Below, piece after piece: positions 33,700 through 42,550 of a stretch of 64,000 bases of DNA. The stretch is taken from the NCBI RefSeq assembly GCF_000375585.1, contig NZ_AQWP01000001.1:434001-498000 (forward strand), in the 5' to 3' direction. The first letter of the stretch is position 1; every line of letters begins with the position of its first letter. This DNA is from Sinorhizobium meliloti 4H41. Lineage in GTDB: Bacteria; Pseudomonadota; Alphaproteobacteria; Rhizobiales; Rhizobiaceae. The notes beneath the pieces were generated by a model. It did no database searches, was not told where the DNA came from, and was given only the letters and a program-made list of their open reading frames with translations. The translations under genes were made by a program, and so were the position numbers.

Positions 33700-35309
33700 C
33701 CGTCGAATCGAAAACCGTCGGCGAGACCCTTGTCGATCTCCTGGAGGCAAACGGAGTGGAGGTCGTATTCGGCATTCCGGGCGTGCATACGGTCGAACTT
33801 TACCGGGGCCTTGCCGCATCGAATATTCGCCACGTCACGCCGCGCCACGAACAGGGTGCCGGCTTCATGGCCGACGGTTATGCACGCGTCAGCGGCAAGC
33901 CTGGCGTGGCCCTCGTGATCACCGGTCCGGGCGTTACCAATACGATCACCGCCATGGCGCAAGCCCGGCAGGACTCGATCCCGATGCTGGTGATCTCCGG
34001 CGTCAACCGCCGGGATTCTCTCGGACATGGCCGGGGGCTGCTGCACGAGCTGCCCGATCAGAATGGAATGATGAAGACGCTGGCGCTCTATTCGCACACG
34101 CTTCTCAACCCCGCCGATCTGCCGCTCGTCGTCGACCGCGCCTTTGCCGTGCTGCTTTCCGGCCGGCCGGGCCCGGTCCATATCGAAATTCCGACCGACG
34201 TGATGGCCCTGAAGATCGAGGGTCGTCCGGCAAAGCCGGCGGCGGCGACCCGCCCGCGCTCCGACAGCGAAACGCTGCAAAGGGCGGCGATCCTCTGCGC
34301 CGAAGCCGTCCGGCCCGTCATTCTGTGCGGCGGCGGCGCCCTGACGGCGGAAGCGGAAGTGCGGGAACTCGCCGAGCGGATCGGTGCGCCGGTGGTCACG
34401 ACGGTCAACGCCCGCGGCATGCTTGCCGGCCATCCGCTCCGGGTACCGGCAAGCCCGAGCCTCAAGGCGATACGCGAGCTGTTGCGGGAGGCGGACCTCG
34501 TGCTGGCGCTCGGCACCGAAATGGGCCAGACCGATTACGATCTCTACGCGGATGGCGGCTTTCCGCTGCTGAAGAACCTCATTCGCACCGACATCGATGC
34601 GGCGCAGCTCGCGCGCGGACCTCAAGCAGCACTTTCGATCCTCTCCGGCGCGAAGGCTGCGACTGCGGGCATTCTGGGCTTCCTGCCGGACCATGCGTCA
34701 GCCAAGAATGGAGCCTTGCGGGCGGAGGCCGCGCGCAAGCAGGCGCTGAAGGAGCTGACACCGAAAATGCTTGCGGAAATCGGCGTCGTCGAGGCGATCT
34801 ACCGGACGCTCCCCGACTGCACCATCGTCGGGGACTCGACCCAGGCCGTCTATGCCGGCAACCTCTATTGCGACGCACCGCGGCAAAGGGCGTGGTTCAA
34901 TTCGGCGACGGGCTACGGCTCGCTCGGTTATGCGCCTCCCGCCGCGGTAGGCGCTGCGGTCGCCGATCGGGGGCGGCCGGTCATATGCCTCGTCGGCGAT
35001 GGCGGGTTCCAGTTTTCTCTGGCCGAGATCGGTTCGGCGGTGGATGCCCATGCCAGGGTCGTCTTCCTCGTCTGGAACAATGACGGATACCGGGAAATCG
35101 AGTCCTACATGGTCGAATCGGGGATCACGCCGGAGGGTGTAAAACCTTCCGCGCCCGATTTCCTGCTGACCGCCAAAGCCTACGGCCTGCCTGCAGAGCG
35201 GCTGGCGACCGTGGAGGATTTGCCGCGCGCTCTCGCCGATGCGGCGTCGCGCCCGGGGCCTTCGCTCATCGAAATCCACCAGGAGAGAACCGCCGGCGCT
35301 ACAGCGTGA
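33696..35309 (+). CDS. Thiamine pyrophosphate enzyme, AruI-like (2-ketoarginine decarboxylase)
   Basis: 537 residues. N-terminal TPP pyrimidine-binding domain with catalytic Glu52 ('[20 protein letters not shown]'), central domain ('[37 protein letters not shown]'), and C-terminal PP-binding domain with the metal motif GDG (Asp435) ... NN ('GDGGFQFS', 'LVWNNDGY'). It belongs to the acetolactate synthase-like superfamily. Paired with the aminotransferase, it most likely decarboxylates 5-guanidino-2-oxopentanoate to 4-guanidinobutanal. A dehydrogenase and guanidinobutyrase to complete the pathway are not in the window. Confidence 0.8.
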   Translation: MTVESKTVGETLVDLLEANGVEVVFGIPGVHTVELYRGLAASNIRHVTPRHEQGAGFMADGYARVSGKPGVALVITGPGVTNTITAMAQARQDSIPMLVISGVNRRDSLGHGRGLLHELPDQNGMMKTLALYSHTLLNPADLPLVVDRAFAVLLSGRPGPVHIEIPTDVMALKIEGRPAKPAAATRPRSDSETLQRAAILCAEAVRPVILCGGGALTAEAEVRELAERIGAPVVTTVNARGMLAGHPLRVPASPSLKAIRELLREADLVLALGTEMGQTDYDLYADGGFPLLKNLIRTDIDAAQLARGPQAALSILSGAKAATAGILGFLPDHASAKNGALRAEAARKQALKELTPKMLAEIGVVEAIYRTLPDCTIVGDSTQAVYAGNLYCDAPRQRAWFNSATGYGSLGYAPPAAVGAAVADRGRPVICLVGDGGFQFSLAEIGSAVDAHARVVFLVWNNDGYREIESYMVESGITPEGVKPSAPDFLLTAKAYGLPAERLATVEDLPRALADAASRPGPSLIEIHQERTAGATA

Positions 35310-35497
35310 CGGCCCGGATTTGACTTTTCCGGCCCGGAGTGATGTTAAGAGCGCACATGCTCGAATCCGGCCACGTTCTTCGTGTAGCTTGGTGCTCGGG
35401 CTGAATTGTCTCGCTTGCGTTCGATCGCGGATAGACCGGACGCAAAGAGAAAGGGACCGCGTCCTAGATGGACCTCATGGGTGGTGGCAGCAGGAGC

Positions 35498-35890
35498 ATG
35501 CACGCCAGCCGGCTTCTCGCCGTGCTGTGGCTGTTCTGCGCCTCTCTTTCCATGCAGGTCATTGCGGTCGGCCATAGTGCGGCAAGCCGTGCGGCCGGAG
35601 CGCCGGCCGGCAATGTCGCTCAACCCGATACAGGTTCCTCCGATCGGCCGATCGCCCGCCAGATATGCAGGGCGGTTGCACTGCCCGACCTCCGTTTCAA
35701 CGGCGAGCGCGCGGACGGCAAGTCGATGGTCGGCGGCGATCCGGCGCCGTTCATCCAGCTCCAACGCGTCGCGCTCGCTGCGCCCGAGGCTTCTCCTTCT
35801 CCAACTCTGCCGCGAGCCGTAATCGCAGGCGGTGCACTGTGTCAGAACGAGTGCATCCGCGCGCCGCCACCGCCGGCCGCCCTCGTTTGA
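35498..35890 (+). CDS. Possible secreted small protein upstream of secDF
   Basis: About 130 residues if started at ATG 35498 (an in-frame ATG at 35468 adds 10). The N-terminus 'MHASRLLAVLWLFCASLSMQVIAVGHSAASRA' looks like a signal peptide. The rest is low-complexity Pro/Ala-rich with 'ARQICRAVALPDLRF' and a C-terminal 'GALCQNECIRAPPPP' with two cysteines. No family recognised and no strong ribosome binding site. A 192-residue open frame lies opposite (35345-35923, minus) but has no supporting features. Low confidence. Confidence 0.4.
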   Translation: MHASRLLAVLWLFCASLSMQVIAVGHSAASRAAGAPAGNVAQPDTGSSDRPIARQICRAVALPDLRFNGERADGKSMVGGDPAPFIQLQRVALAAPEASPSPTLPRAVIAGGALCQNECIRAPPPPAALV

Positions 35891-35983
35891 GTTCGGCAGG
35901 GCTTTCGATCCCGCCTCAGCCATTGATGAAAACCCAGCCCGGACGCTGATCGAAGCGCGTTCAGGCGTTTATGGAATTCCCAC

Positions 35984-38518
35984 ATGCGTACATCCAGATG
36001 GGCGGTCCTCGCCTATGTCGCGATCATCATTTTCGGATGCCTTGCGGCGCTGCCGAGCGTTTTGACGCCGGCTATGAGGGAGCAGGTCACTTCCGTTCTC
36101 CCGTTCAAACCTGTCACGCTCGGCCTCGATCTGAGGGGCGGTTCGCACCTCGTTCTCGAGGTGGACGGGGCGGGGCTGCAGAAGGCTCGCATCAACTCGC
36201 TTCTCGACGATACCCGTCGCGTCCTGCGCGGTGAGCGCGTCTCCGCCTCCTCGGCGCGCATCAGCGGCAACAGCGTGACCGTAAGCATCCCCGATGCTCA
36301 GGACCGGGAAAAGGTTCTGCCGAAGCTGCAGGAACTGGCGACGCCCGTGAGCACTGTGGGTTTTGCCGCCCCCGCTCCCGAGGTCGAGGTAACGACGGCG
36401 GGCGATGTCATCACCCTGGCCATGACCGAGGCGGGTCTTGCCGACCGCATGACCAAGGCGGTCGAGCAGAGCCTGGAAATCATCCGCAACCGCGTCGACC
36501 AGGTCGGCGTCGCCGAGCCGCTGATCCAGCGCATCGGTTCCAACCGCATTCTCGTCCAGCTGCCCGGTCTCCAGGATCCGACTCACCTGCGCGAGCTTCT
36601 GGGTTCGACGGCACAGATGAGCTTCCACATGCTCGACCAGGCCGTCGACGTCACGCAGCCGGCGCCACGCGGGGTCGACATTCTGCCGGGCGCCAATGAT
36701 GGCAACCGCTATCCGGTCGAAAGCCGCGTCGCCATTTCCGGCGAGCGCCTCGACGACGCCAAGGTCGGCTTCGATCAGCGAACCAACCAGCCGGTCGTCG
36801 ATTTCAGCTTCGACTCACTCGGCGCCCGCCAGTTCGCCGACATCACCCGCGAAAACGTCGGCCGGCCGTTTGCGATCGTGCTCGACGGCAAGGTTCTGAC
36901 GGCACCGGTCATCAACGAGCCCATTCTCGGTGGCCGCGGCCAGATCAGCGGCAGCTTCACGGTCGAGGAGGCGACGGTTCTTTCCGCGCTCCTGCGCTCC
37001 GGTGCGCTGCCGGCACCGCTGACGATCATCGAAGAGCGCTCGGTCGGTCCGAATCTCGGCAGCGACTCGATTCGTATGGGCCTCTATACCGGTCTCGCCG
37101 GTTTCGGCCTCGTCGTGGTCCTCATGGTCGTCCTCTACGGCGCCTGGGGTATGATTGCCAATGTCGGTCTGGTGCTGCACACGATCATGACGATCGGCGT
37201 ACTCGGCCTGATCGGGTCGACGCTGACCTTGCCCGGTATCGCCGGTATCATTCTCGGCATCGGCATGGCCGTGGACGCTAACATCCTGATCAATGCGCGC
37301 ATCCGCGAAGAGTCCGAGGCGGGCGCCGGAGCGATGAAGGCGCTGGATATAGGCTTCAACAAGGCTTATGCGACGATCATCGACTCCAACGTCACCACGC
37401 TTGCGGGCACGGTGCTTCTCTTCTGGTTCGGCAGCGGGCCCGTGAAAGGCTTTGCCGTCACCATGATGCTGGGCATCGGCATTTCGATGTTCACATCCGT
37501 TACGGTCGTGCGCCTGCTGATGCGCGAGGTCGTCGTGCGCCGCAAGATGAAGAAGCTGGAAATCCCGTCGCTTTTTGGCAAGGTGCCGCAGCTGCCCAAC
37601 TTCTCCTTCATGAAGGGCCGCTTCCTCGCGATCGGCTTCTCGGCATTCCTGTCGATCAGCTCCGTCATCCTGTTCTTCACGCCGGGCCTCAACTACGGCA
37701 TCGACTTCATCGGCGGCATTCAGGTCGAGGCGGTTTCGAAGGAGAAGATCAGTCTGCCGACGCTGCGTCAAAGCCTCGCGGAGCTCAATCTCGGCGAGGT
37801 GGCGCTCCAGGACTTCGGCGGCGGCCAATCGGTGCTGATCCGCGTGCAGCGGCAGCCGGGCGGCGAGCAGGCGCAGACGGTGGCACTGAACAAGGTCAAG
37901 GATGCGGTGACGACCGCCATCCCCGGTGCCAGCATGGAGCGGACCGAGGTCGTCGGTCCGACGGTCAGCGGCGAATTGGCGCGCTCCGGCTTCCTCGCCG
38001 TGGCCCTGGCCATGGTGGCGATCCTGCTCTACATCTGGTTCCGCTTCGAATGGCACTTTGCCGTCGGCGCCATCGCCGTGCTCTTGCTCGACATCACCAA
38101 GACCGTCGGGTTCTTCGCGCTTACGGGCATCGACTTCAACCTGACCGCGATCGCAGCACTGCTCACGATGATCGGCTATTCGGTGAACGACAAGGTCGTG
38201 GTCTACGACCGCATGCGCGAAAACCTGCGCAAGTACAAATCGATGCCGTTCTCCGATCTCATCGACATGAGCATCAACCAGGTGATCGCGCGATGCATCT
38301 TCACCTCGGCTGCAACGGCGCTTTCCCTGGTGCCGATGGCGATCTGGGGCGGCGAGGCGGTGCAGAGCTTCGCATGGCCGATGATCTTCGGCGTCATCGT
38401 CGCCACGACTTCGTCCATCTATATCGGCGGCCCGATCCTGCTGTTCCTGAGCCGCTGGTGGAAGGAGCGGGAAGCCGCTCGCTCCACCGGGCAGCAGGCG
38501 GAAACGCCGACGGCCTGA
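35984..38518 (+). CDS. secDF: Fused protein translocase subunit SecDF
   Basis: 844 residues: SecD half (1-~520) fused to SecF half (~550-835). Twelve TM helices, with TM1 in 'WAVLAYVAIIIFGCLAALPSVL'. The large periplasmic P1 domain contains 'LGLDLRGGSHLVLEVD'. The SecD TM region has 'GIGMAVDANILINARIREE', and the SecF half has 'GLNYGIDFIGGIQVEAVS' and 'TMIGYSVNDKVVVYDRMREN', each with conserved Asp residues of the proton path. SecDF uses proton motive force to pull exported proteins through SecYEG. A strong intrinsic terminator follows. Confidence 0.93.
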   Translation: MRTSRWAVLAYVAIIIFGCLAALPSVLTPAMREQVTSVLPFKPVTLGLDLRGGSHLVLEVDGAGLQKARINSLLDDTRRVLRGERVSASSARISGNSVTVSIPDAQDREKVLPKLQELATPVSTVGFAAPAPEVEVTTAGDVITLAMTEAGLADRMTKAVEQSLEIIRNRVDQVGVAEPLIQRIGSNRILVQLPGLQDPTHLRELLGSTAQMSFHMLDQAVDVTQPAPRGVDILPGANDGNRYPVESRVAISGERLDDAKVGFDQRTNQPVVDFSFDSLGARQFADITRENVGRPFAIVLDGKVLTAPVINEPILGGRGQISGSFTVEEATVLSALLRSGALPAPLTIIEERSVGPNLGSDSIRMGLYTGLAGFGLVVVLMVVLYGAWGMIANVGLVLHTIMTIGVLGLIGSTLTLPGIAGIILGIGMAVDANILINARIREESEAGAGAMKALDIGFNKAYATIIDSNVTTLAGTVLLFWFGSGPVKGFAVTMMLGIGISMFTSVTVVRLLMREVVVRRKMKKLEIPSLFGKVPQLPNFSFMKGRFLAIGFSAFLSISSVILFFTPGLNYGIDFIGGIQVEAVSKEKISLPTLRQSLAELNLGEVALQDFGGGQSVLIRVQRQPGGEQAQTVALNKVKDAVTTAIPGASMERTEVVGPTVSGELARSGFLAVALAMVAILLYIWFRFEWHFAVGAIAVLLLDITKTVGFFALTGIDFNLTAIAALLTMIGYSVNDKVVVYDRMRENLRKYKSMPFSDLIDMSINQVIARCIFTSAATALSLVPMAIWGGEAVQSFAWPMIFGVIVATTSSIYIGGPILLFLSRWWKEREAARSTGQQAETPTA

Positions 38519-38592
38519 CGGCCTCGCGCCGTTGACGGATGCGGGCGGAACACCGTCCGCGCTTTTGCTGATGCCGCCGTGTCGATCGCGGC

Positions 38593-38626
38593 AAAGGGGC
38601 AGCCTCTCCGGGGGCTGCCCCTTTTT
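38593..38626 (+). terminator. Intrinsic terminator after secDF
   Basis: AAAGGGGCAGCC (38593-38604) pairs perfectly with GGCTGCCCCTTT (38613-38624) around an 8-base loop and runs into TTTTT. A textbook Rho-independent terminator. Confidence 0.9.
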
Positions 38627-38780
38627 CGTCGGAAATGACTGCCTATATTCGACCCGTCCCTTGCACGGCGATTCGGCGCTACCTAGATAGCGAGATAGCC
38701 CGGACAGGCGAACGGATTTGCCGAGACGGCAGCTACGGAAACGAGATGGGGAATTATTTTTCGCGTTCTCGTTTCTTCAG

Positions 38781-38809
38781 TTGACGAAATTGGTAGATTA
38801 TTTTAGTTT
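38781..38809 (+). promoter_or_regulatory. Candidate sigma70 promoter for the small-gene region at 39 kb
   Basis: TTGACG (38781-38786), 17-bp spacer, TAGTTT (38804-38809) in an AT-rich island. Downstream, GCGGAA-gga-TTCCGC (38823-38837) is a perfect small hairpin in the would-be 5' leader, followed by the 30-codon ORF and the 72-residue gene. Between the secDF terminator and this site nothing else is recognised. Confidence 0.45.
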
Positions 38810-38894
38810 GCCATCGTGGGAGGCGGAAGGATTCCGCTTCGATTTGTTCATGAGCGCCTGGCGTCTTGTGCCGGGCCAGCCAAAGGAGAGTGAC

Positions 38895-38987
38895 ATGTTC
38901 GAATTCTCGACCGCCGCTTTCTGCGGCTCACGTTCCCATTGTCGTGCAACGGTTAAAGGTCTCATTCGCCAACTTCGCCGAATGTGA
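38895..38987 (+). CDS. Candidate 30-residue leader peptide or micro-protein
   Basis: AAAGGAG six bases before ATG 38895 is the best ribosome binding site in the region. The ORF encodes 30 residues with two cysteines, one in 'FCGSR' and one in 'SHCR', and a basic C-terminus 'GLIRQLRRM'. No family recognised. It ends 78 bp before the next gene and precedes a hairpin that overlaps that gene's Shine-Dalgarno, which fits a regulatory leader ORF. It could equally be a small independent protein. Confidence 0.45.
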   Translation: MFEFSTAAFCGSRSHCRATVKGLIRQLRRM

Positions 38988-39032
38988 CCGTTCAAACTTA
39001 CCGAGTTCATCCTTTGCCGAGAATTGAATTAT

Positions 39033-39053
39033 CCGCGCCCGTGGGTGCGGAGG
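39033..39053 (+). promoter_or_regulatory. Hairpin overlapping the ribosome binding site of the 39066 gene
   Basis: CCGCGCCC (39033-39040) can pair with GGGTGCGG (39043-39050; one G-U). The 3' arm runs into GGAGG (39049-39053), the ribosome binding site for ATG 39066, so the structure would partly sequester it. Confidence 0.4.
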
Positions 39054-39065
39054 AGCGTTATTTAC

Positions 39066-39284
39066 ATGAGCAAGCAAGTTATCGAATATGGTGGCGAAGC
39101 CGTCGGAGTCGTCGTTCCTGACCAAGACCGTCTGAAGTTCCTGGCAGTCAAGTATCACGTCTGGGACCTGGACGCTCAGCGCTTCCGTTCGGTCGATGAA
39201 GCACGCGCGGCCATTGGCCGGCTCCTTTCCGCCCAGGGCGGGCGGAATCTTACCAGCCGGCCACCCGGCATTGCCGCCGCGTGA
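39066..39284 (+). CDS. Small conserved-looking hypothetical protein
   Basis: 72 residues, 'MSKQVIEYGGEAVGVVVPDQDRLKFLAVKYHVWDLDAQRFRSVDEARAAIG...'. No signal peptide and no TM helix. The core looks like a compact beta-beta-alpha fold; the C-terminus is disordered. GGAGG precedes ATG 39066. Function unknown. It is the first full-sized gene after the secDF terminator and is probably expressed from the promoter at 38781. Confidence 0.65.
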   Translation: MSKQVIEYGGEAVGVVVPDQDRLKFLAVKYHVWDLDAQRFRSVDEARAAIGRLLSAQGGRNLTSRPPGIAAA

Positions 39285-39320
39285 GGGCAGAAGTCGAACT
39301 GCTTCAGAACCGAATACTCT

Positions 39321-39378
39321 CAAGAGTACGCACTTCCCGACGGAACGCCGCTGCACAGTTTCGCTGGAAGTGCTTTAG
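39321..39378. repeat. RIME-like palindromic repeat, copy 2 (degenerate)
   Basis: 'tacgcacttcccgacggaa' and 'cgctggaagtgctttag' match the core of the element at 5541-5605 with several changes. It occupies the 295-bp gap before the Rrf2 gene; the remainder of that gap shows nothing clear. Confidence 0.6.
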
Positions 39379-39579
39379 TCCCCATTATCGTTTCAGGACC
39401 GCGGGCGGGATGCGAGCGTAATATACGCGCGCTCCCGCTCCTTGCGTCTTGATTGCCCGTCATCTCCCGGTTGTCGACTATAGCTGTGTGTTGGCAGCGC
39501 ATTCTTGTGCTATGCCAGGACAAGATTGTATCCGAGGGCGGATCCGGCGATTCTGCGGGATCGGGGAGAATTGGCTCGA

Positions 39580-40035
39580 ATGCTGACGAAGAAGGGAAAA
39601 TACGGACTGAAAGCATTGGTCGACCTGGCACGGCTTCCACCCGGGCAGACTGCCTTCATCACCGAAATCGCGCAGCGCAACAACATTCCGAAGAAGTTTT
39701 TAGACACCATACTTCTGGAACTGCGCAACGCCGGCGTGCTGCGCTCGAAGAAAGGGCCCGGCGGTGGTTATTCCCTGTCGCGACCGGCCTCCGAGATTCG
39801 CATCGGCCATGTCATAAGGACGCTCGACGGCCCGCTGGCGCCGATACGCTGCGCCAGTCGCACGGCCTATGAAATGTGCGATGACTGCAATGATCCGGAG
39901 ACCTGCCGGGTGCGCATCTCGATGACCTCGGTGCGTGACGCGATGTCGTCCATCCTCGATTCGATGACGCTCGCCGAGTTTGCCGCCAGCGGAGTCCTCC
40001 CCCCCGAGACCTCGGCCGAAAAGCGCATCGGCTGA
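39580..40035 (+). CDS. Rrf2 family regulator with four-cysteine cluster
   Basis: 151 residues. N-terminal Rrf2 winged helix ('KGKYGLKALVDLARL', 'IAQRNNIPKKFLDTILLELRNAGVLRSKKGPGGGYSLSRP'), then Cys91, Cys100, Cys103 and Cys109 (CX8CX2CX5C). The cysteines lie where IscR-type proteins bind [2Fe-2S], but there are four rather than three. It is therefore likely a metal- or Fe-S-sensing regulator; targets unknown. It is not the iron regulator RirA as far as sequence lets me judge. ATG 39580 is chosen by position of GGGGAG. A terminator and RIME-like element follow. Confidence 0.82.
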   Translation: MLTKKGKYGLKALVDLARLPPGQTAFITEIAQRNNIPKKFLDTILLELRNAGVLRSKKGPGGGYSLSRPASEIRIGHVIRTLDGPLAPIRCASRTAYEMCDDCNDPETCRVRISMTSVRDAMSSILDSMTLAEFAASGVLPPETSAEKRIG

Positions 40036-40130
40036 CCTGACGGTCCCGAAAAGTCGCCGGTTTGGTACAAATGGCCGCCGAATGACTTGGTTTGTCCGTG
40101 AAAAGAGCCTATCTGGCCTCTATCTTGCTG

Positions 40131-40156
40131 CGGCCCGCTGACGAGGCCGTTTTTTT
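40131..40156 (+). terminator. Intrinsic terminator after Rrf2 gene
   Basis: CGGCC (40131-40135) and GGCCG (40145-40149) form a short GC stem, followed directly by seven T residues (40150-40156). Confidence 0.7.
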
Positions 40157-40209
40157 GCTACGCACTTCCGGCGGAAAACCGTGACACACTTTTCCCGGAG
40201 GTGCCCTAC
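40157..40209. repeat. RIME-like palindromic repeat, copy 3
   Basis: 'acgcacttccggcggaaaa' and 'cttttcccggaggtgccct' form the same palindrome as at 5541-5605. It lies immediately upstream of kpsF, so any kpsF promoter must be within or before it. Confidence 0.7.
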
Positions 40210-40217
40210 AGGGGGCG

Positions 40218-41231
40218 ATGATGGGTGTGAGACACGCGACGGCGGATGCGCATGCCGGTGGCACCGTGCTGGAGTCGATCGGGAGGACGCTGACGACTGC
40301 CTCGAACGGCATCAAGGCCCTTGCAGACCATCTGACCGGCGACCAAGCCTTCGCGGCCGCCCTCGTCGATGCGGTCGAACTGATGGGCGACGGCGATGGC
40401 CGGGTCGTCGTTTCCGGCGTCGGCAAGAGCGGGCATATCGGCCGCAAGATTGCAGCCACGCTCGCATCCACCGGCACCTCGGCCTATTTCGTCCATCCGA
40501 CCGAGGCAAGCCACGGCGACCTCGGCATGATCACCGCCCGGGATGCGCTGGTGCTGCTCTCCTGGTCGGGCGAAACGGCGGAACTCGCCAACATGCTGAC
40601 CTACGCCAAGCGCTTCAAAGTGCCGATCATCTCGATCTCCTCGAACCGCGAGAGCACGCTTGCACGCAATTCCGAGATCGCCCTCGTGCTGCCGAAGGTG
40701 CCGGAGGCCTGTCCGCACGGCCTGGCGCCGACGACCTCGGCCATGCTGCAGCTTGCCGTCGGCGATGCTCTGGCGATCGCGCTCCTGGAGCGGCGCGGCT
40801 TCTCGGCCGAGGATTTCAAGACCTTCCATCCGGGCGGCAAGCTGGGCGCGCAGTTGCGCCTGGTTCAGGAGCTGGCGCATGGCACCGGGCAGATGCCGTT
40901 GCTCTCCGTAGGTCGCCCGATGAGCGAGGCGGTCATCGAAATGTCGGCCAAGGGCTTCGGCGTCGTCGGCATAAAAGATGAAAGCGGCAAGCTGGTCGGC
41001 GTCATCACCGACGGCGACCTGCGCCGTCACATGACGGGCGACCTCCTGGCGCAACCCGTCGAAGAGGTGATGTCGCGCAATCCGCGGGTGATCAAGGGTG
41101 ATGTCCTTGCCAGCGCCGCCATGGAATTCATGCAGGACCACAAGGTCACCGTGCTGTTCCTCGTCGACGAAGCGGGCGCGCCGGCCGGCATCCTGCACAT
41201 TCACGATCTGCTGCGTGCCGGCGTCGCCTGA
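40218..41231 (+). CDS. kpsF: KpsF/GutQ family D-arabinose 5-phosphate isomerase
   Basis: 337 residues. SIS domain (~45-190): 'VVVSGVGKSGHIGRKIAATLASTGTSAYFVHPTEASHGDLGMI', 'SWSGETAEL' and 'HGLAPTTSAM'. Two CBS domains follow ('MSEAVIEMSAKGFGVVGIKDESGKLVGVITDGDLRRHM', 'VEEVMSRNPRVIKGD'). It isomerises ribulose 5-phosphate to arabinose 5-phosphate, the first step to Kdo-type sugars. Its place beside rkpJ corresponds to kpsF3 of the S. meliloti rkp-1 region, supporting a role in Kdo or K-antigen precursor supply. The 3' end overlaps convergent rkpJ by 31 bp. Confidence 0.92.
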   Translation: MMGVRHATADAHAGGTVLESIGRTLTTASNGIKALADHLTGDQAFAAALVDAVELMGDGDGRVVVSGVGKSGHIGRKIAATLASTGTSAYFVHPTEASHGDLGMITARDALVLLSWSGETAELANMLTYAKRFKVPIISISSNRESTLARNSEIALVLPKVPEACPHGLAPTTSAMLQLAVGDALAIALLERRGFSAEDFKTFHPGGKLGAQLRLVQELAHGTGQMPLLSVGRPMSEAVIEMSAKGFGVVGIKDESGKLVGVITDGDLRRHMTGDLLAQPVEEVMSRNPRVIKGDVLASAAMEFMQDHKVTVLFLVDEAGAPAGILHIHDLLRAGVA

Positions 41232-42526
41232 TCTTCGCTGATTTTCGCCGGCTTTTGCCGGGGCGGCGGGTCGACGAAGGCGCCCGGTTCATTGACGTCG
41301 TTGCGGTGCAGCCGCTCCGCGATCGCCTTGGCGCCGGCATCCGTACCCGCACGGGAATAGAAGTTCCCGCGCACCTGGATCGAAGCGGCCATCAGCCTGA
41401 ACATTGCCCCGCTCAGCACCGGATCCGGGGCTTCGGGCGCCGTCCAGAACGCGTCGAGCGGCTGCTGGTCGGTGAGACCGGCAATGTCGAAGACGGCCGT
41501 CCCCAGGACCTTAACGGGCTTGCCCTGCTTCAGAGCATGCAATCCGGCGGTGGAGTTGACCGTTACCATTCCGCAGCTGTGCTGCGTAAGCGAATCGAGA
41601 TTGCCGCCGTCGAGATAGAGGACCCTGTCGCCGACACCGAGCGAGGCGGCCTTGTCCGAGGCGATCCTGCGCCAGGGGATCAGGCTGTTGTCGAGCGGGT
41701 GCACCTTGATGGCGAGACTGGTTCCTGCCGGCGCATGTCGCGCGAAAGAGGCAAGAATGCCGTCGATCGCTTCCCGCTGGCTGCGGAAGGGTGAATGCGC
41801 ACGCAATTGAAAGTCTGTTTCAAGTTGAAGCGGATAGACGAAATACGGCGCATTTTTCGCCGAAAGCGAGCGGATCAACGCATCCGCGCGCCGCTGCTCG
41901 CCTTTGCCGGCCGCCAGCCGCCGGATCCACCCGGCATATTCGGCGAGCGGATGAAAGATTCCGTGCCGGCGGTAGCCGGGAAAGAGGAAAGAGAAAAACA
42001 CGTTCGGCAGGTTGTACAGGAGGTCGTATGCAGCCTCTGCAAGAAAGCTCTGCCCGTAGCGCCGCTGCCAGTCGGGCTCGGGCAAACCCGATGCCGCGCG
42101 CAGGATTTGCGCGGGATCGACCGGAAAGTGCGAGTTGGACGACATGCCGCCGCGCTCGAGAGTCAGCCAGTCCGGCCTGAGATAGCCCATCTCGACCACG
42201 AAGACGCGGATGCCGGCTTTTCGCGCCGCAGCTGTGGCGGTCCGGTGATAGGGGCGCTCTTCGCCGAGCAGGACGAGGTCGGTTACGGTGTGGCGGCGGA
42301 TGAAGGCCTCGACATAGGCCGGCCACCGCGCCGACGAGCCGCGGTAGTTATGGGCGCCCCGGCGTCGCCAGAATATCTGGTCGCCGGGATTGAGGTTGAT
42401 GCGCAGACAGCAATGGCCCAGGGCTTCGAGATGCCCGGCGACCTTGGCGAAGACCGGCGACGCCGGGCCCTGCAGGAACAGGAAGGTTCTTGGCGGCGCG
42501 GGATCGAAGGTCGTATCTGCTGTCAT
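41201..42526 (-). CDS. rkpJ: Capsular polysaccharide export/biosynthesis protein RkpJ (KpsS-like)
   Basis: 441 residues of the Capsule_synth family. 'FLFLQGPASPVFAKVAGHLEALGHCCLRINLNPGDQIFWRRRGAHNYRG' at the N-terminus, and the conserved 'YFVYPLQLETDFQLRAHSPF', 'AIKVHPLDN' and 'SCGMVTVNSTAGLHALKQGKPVKVLG' in the C-terminal half. KpsS-like proteins are retaining Kdo transferases that build the poly-Kdo linker on the lipid anchor of group 2 capsules, or assist export. It is the last gene of rkpAGHIJ, 24 bp after rkpI. Confidence 0.9.
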   Translation of the reverse strand: MTADTTFDPAPPRTFLFLQGPASPVFAKVAGHLEALGHCCLRINLNPGDQIFWRRRGAHNYRGSSARWPAYVEAFIRRHTVTDLVLLGEERPYHRTATAAARKAGIRVFVVEMGYLRPDWLTLERGGMSSNSHFPVDPAQILRAASGLPEPDWQRRYGQSFLAEAAYDLLYNLPNVFFSFLFPGYRRHGIFHPLAEYAGWIRRLAAGKGEQRRADALIRSLSAKNAPYFVYPLQLETDFQLRAHSPFRSQREAIDGILASFARHAPAGTSLAIKVHPLDNSLIPWRRIASDKAASLGVGDRVLYLDGGNLDSLTQHSCGMVTVNSTAGLHALKQGKPVKVLGTAVFDIAGLTDQQPLDAFWTAPEAPDPVLSGAMFRLMAASIQVRGNFYSRAGTDAGAKAIAERLHRNDVNEPGAFVDPPPRQKPAKISEDQATPARSRS

Positions 42527-42550
42527 CGGGCGGATTTCCGGAAGACGCTG

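Noticed and set aside
35319-35348. TTGACT-N17-TGTTAA as promoter after the AruI-like gene
   Set aside because: Weak -10 match and no well-supported gene immediately downstream; too uncertain to list.
35345-35923. 192-codon minus-strand frame opposite the possible secreted protein
   Set aside because: No signal, TM or motif; the plus-strand frame has a plausible signal peptide. Both are weak, so only the plus one is listed, at low confidence.
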